Source: Marchantia polymorpha subsp. ruderalis (taxonomy: Eukaryota > Streptophyta > Marchantiopsida > Marchantiales > Marchantiaceae). Taken from it: a stretch of 64,000 bases of DNA. How positions within the stretch are numbered: the stretch's first letter is position 1; every line of letters starts with the position of its first letter. Both the position numbers and the translations under genes were made by a program. The notes under the pieces are model-generated. The model saw only the letters and a program-made list of their open reading frames with translations. It was not told the DNA's origin and did not search any database. Location of the stretch: positions 24,502,501 through 24,566,500 of the forward strand of contig AP031351.1 of assembly GCA_037833965.1 (NCBI GenBank). Direction: 5' to 3'. Positions 61,662 to 64,000 of this stretch are shown here, in pieces.

Positions 61662-63305
61662 ATGTCTTTGGCGACATTGCAATGCTTGCGCTCCGTGACT
61701 CGACCCTCGTTCGCACCATCTTCGTCTAGATTGCCTCTGCTGCGACTCAGGAATGAGGATATCAGGGCATGGTCACGAAACGGGAAGAATGCTTCCAAGT
61801 TGACGCATATTGTCAGCAGGCCCCGTGCTATTGAAAGATTCCGTTTGCCGCTGTGTGTTGCGGGGGATGTTTCTCTCCCTGAGCCAGTGCCAGAAGAGAA
61901 TGCCGCCCATGCCGAGGTGGATTGCGATCACTAACTCTGCACTTCTATTGGAATTATAGCTGGAGCTGGAACACTTATCTCAACATGTTGTGTCTGTACA
62001 TGGCTCGGCTCTAAACTCTATTTTGTTATACTTTGGAATCTGAAGTAAGTCGACCTTCGAATAAGCCATATAAGCATGCCTCTGGATCTGGGTCGCATCC
62101 CTTGAATTGTAAATTGAATATAGTTCTTACTATCGACCGGTTTCGGGTGTGCTCGTTTCAAACGTGACTGTTGTGTCTCATAGATCATAGAACTTTATTG
62201 TATCGTGAAACGCACGAATTGCGGTCACTTTCTAATTCTCTGTTAGCGTCGGGCTGAGCATTTTGCTTCCGTCGTCTTTTGCTGCAGGAAAATCGTGATC
62301 AATCCTTCGTTGGAAAATGGCGGGTGCGTTTCAGTTTTGTGTGGATGGTAGCGATGTACAACTCACGTAGGCAGATGCTACTCATATCTCCAGGTTTACG
62401 TCATCGGCAGTAGTGTCTGTGGCTTTCGGCAACTATTAACTGCATAATTTATCCAAGCTGTGATGGAAATCATGCAGTTGGAAGTTTGATGTTGATAGTG
62501 AATGAATATCTGGAAACTCTTCAACAAGAACAGATACTGTCGCGCTTACGCTATGTGCACGAGTTTTACTTCGGATGGCAGTGTCATGAGATTTTGAAAG
62601 CGAAGTTAGTCAGTGATTGCAGGTGAAGTTCAGACAGGGCGACCTACCACCCGGGAAGCATGAGGGATCCCATCAGTACGGAGTTTTTCGTGGAGCCACA
62701 GAAAGATTGCGATTAAGAGAAGATGCGTCGATTGAGGTCATGTACGGAACTCATGTGTGATTTCGATGTATTTTTGCAGAGAAATGCCGCAGAACTCAGA
62801 GCTAAAGCCGCCAAATGGGGACTCGCCGCCGTTTTAGCGTACGGGCTATTTGATGGCATCACTTACACTACATTTTTTGTTCTGGCGTTCCTTGGCTACG
62901 AGAAGAGCACTGGACAAAACCCTGCCGCGAATTTGAAGGCTCTTCTGGGAGTAGGGAATCGCACATGCATGCCTGTTCTCCTGATATTCTGTCACTGCTC
63001 TCTTCAGGTTGCTCAAGTTAGATCTTTGAATGCGGGTGGTTCTAGGAACATGGCTTTTTCTAACCGCAGCGATGGATGCTTTGTAGGTGGTTGTTCTCAT
63101 GTGGGGCGGTAACAACGTGACAAGACCTTTTCGAGTGGCCGGAGCTGCTGCACTGGCCCCGGCAATCGACAGAGGTTTGAAGAAACTGCAAGAAGTTTGG
63201 AAGCTGCCGAACCAGGCCTTCGCTTTCATGATATGTGTGGCAGTCTTCGCAAGCCTCTGTTTCTCTGTCGTTGGAATTCTGATCCTTTCCAGATTAGGCG
63301 GGTGA
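61662..63305 (+). CDS. Probable chloroplast membrane protein of unknown function
   Basis: Three exons: 61662-61916, 62780-62950, 63087-63305, all phase 0, giving 214 residues. The N-terminus (about 1-70) is rich in Ser, Arg, Leu and Pro with almost no acidic residues at first, as in chloroplast transit peptides. Then come ELRAKAAKWGLAAVLAYGLF with a hydrophobic helix (about 99-124), EKSTGQNPAANLKALLG, VVVLMWGGNNVTRPFRVAG and LAPAIDRGLKKLQEVWKLP, and a second helix (about 190-212) ending ILILSRLGG. I believe this two-helix core is conserved in plants and algae but cannot name a function. The first donor (GAG|GTGGAT) is weak, so a missed small exon or another donor between exons 1 and 2 is possible. 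Exons 2 and 3 are firm. The start is the first ATG in frame; the frame is open a little further up, to about 61647. Confidence 0.8.
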
Positions 63306-64000
63306 AGACAGTAGGGAACGGTGGTGAAGCAAGGATTCGCTTGTAAAGTGGACACACTCATCATGAATTAAAGAGATCCAATTTCACCCAGTGTGAACTC
63401 ATCGGCATGATTCGTGAACCACGTTTTCCGGATCAAACATCCGCGGGCTAAAGGGATCACCGGGACTTTCGGTGATCTTGTGAAACCGGAGTCCCAGTCT
63501 GTTCTCGGCATCGGAGGACCTCCGAGATAACGTGCCGATGCCTGATGCCTGATGCCTGTGCATCTGCTGTGGGGTTACAGTAGACCCATCGGTTCTCGTG
63601 GACAAGGCCGGCCCCTTCTTTTGCCATTCTGTCATCATTCGGGCCGAAAGAGGGAACGCCTCCTGAGCCCCCTGCACTCGCGAGTCATTTCTGATTGCGA
63701 CCGACCTCCATCTGACGCCCACAGACAGAATTCACAGAACCTTGCGACGGGCAGAACCGGGAACCGGGAACACAAACCGCACTCATAGCATAGCAGTGGA
63801 CACTCACCACCGGATACGGACGGTCGCAGGCCGATGACCATCTTGAGCATCACGTGGCGAGCAGCGGAGACGGTGGTAGGAAGGAAGCGCACAACGCTCG
63901 GCTCGGCTCGAGCTCGAGCTCGCAACAGGAGCATACAGTATACGAACATTCTGTAGAGCGTCAGGGGCGGGTGTTTGGGGGGGGGGGGGGGGGGGGGCGG
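63306..64000. other. GC-rich block at the window end
   Basis: Follows the stop codon of the plastid protein gene. It contains a short CCTGATG tandem repeat at about 63534-63557, GAGCTC-type alternating repeats near 63905-63922 and a 21-base G run at 63977-63997. A minus-strand ATG near 63853 opens MLKMVIGLRPSVSG followed by a donor-like GGTGAGTG, which could be a first exon of a gene running back into the window, but no second exon was found. Its composition is like that of the promoter blocks elsewhere in the window. Confidence 0.4.
63977..63997. repeat. 21-base G homopolymer
   Basis: Uninterrupted run of 21 G followed by CGG at the window end. It may be a true repeat or an assembly or sequencing artefact. 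Confidence 0.85.

Noticed and set aside
1..64000. CRISPR arrays, bacterial operons and viral replication genes
   Set aside because: No spaced repeat arrays or prokaryotic gene layouts were seen. The retroelement remnants are plant copia type and broken.

Overview
This is a nuclear window from a land plant. The coding genes have plant-type GT-AG introns and encode plant versions of eukaryotic proteins: a TPLATE-type EH/Pan1 subunit, a trihelix factor, an RCI2/PMP3 proteolipid and a probable plastid membrane protein. Two plant-type tRNA-Glu(CTC) genes and a decayed Ty1/copia element with an initiator-Met primer site are also present. An early-diverging plant (moss or liverwort) would fit the alternation of short gene islands with very AT-rich deserts, but the sequence alone does not settle the species.

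Layout. 1-2.8 kb: no recognised gene. 2.8-9.6 kb (minus): 14-exon EH-domain endocytic protein, with a GC-rich promoter side to about 10.9 kb. 10.9-12.7 kb: unassigned medium-GC block. 12.7-18.9 kb: AT-rich desert. 18.9-23.8 kb (plus): GC-rich 5' block and the 8-exon MEMO1 homologue. 24.7-27.5 kb: AT-rich desert. 27.5-31.8 kb (plus): CpG-rich promoter block and a two-exon trihelix gene. 33.3-37.3 kb: AT-rich desert. 37.4-40.2 kb (plus): leader and two-exon MFAP1 splicing factor gene. 42.4-47.5 kb (plus): heavily mutated copia retrotransposon. 47.5-53.1 kb: decayed repeats with two short tandem duplications. 53.3-54.4 kb (plus): compact RCI2/PMP3 gene with a visible TATA box and a purine-rich leader. 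54.9-58.7 kb: two broken, inverted copies of an unrecognised small-protein gene, each near an identical tRNA-Glu(CTC). 59.2-60.0 kb: a second copia fragment with an LTR. 61.7-63.3 kb (plus): three-exon gene for a probable plastid two-helix membrane protein. 63.4-64 kb: GC-rich block ending in a 21-G run.

The five main protein-coding genes with introns were assembled by hand from splice sites. Every junction keeps the frame and reconnects conserved motifs, so exon coordinates are given base by base. The genes serve unrelated housekeeping roles (endocytosis, a MEMO-type redox/metal protein, transcription, splicing, membrane stress response, plastid membrane) and do not form a pathway cluster. 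No clearly new multi-gene system was found. The least explained coding signals are the inverted pair of broken small-protein genes and the plastid membrane protein of unknown role.
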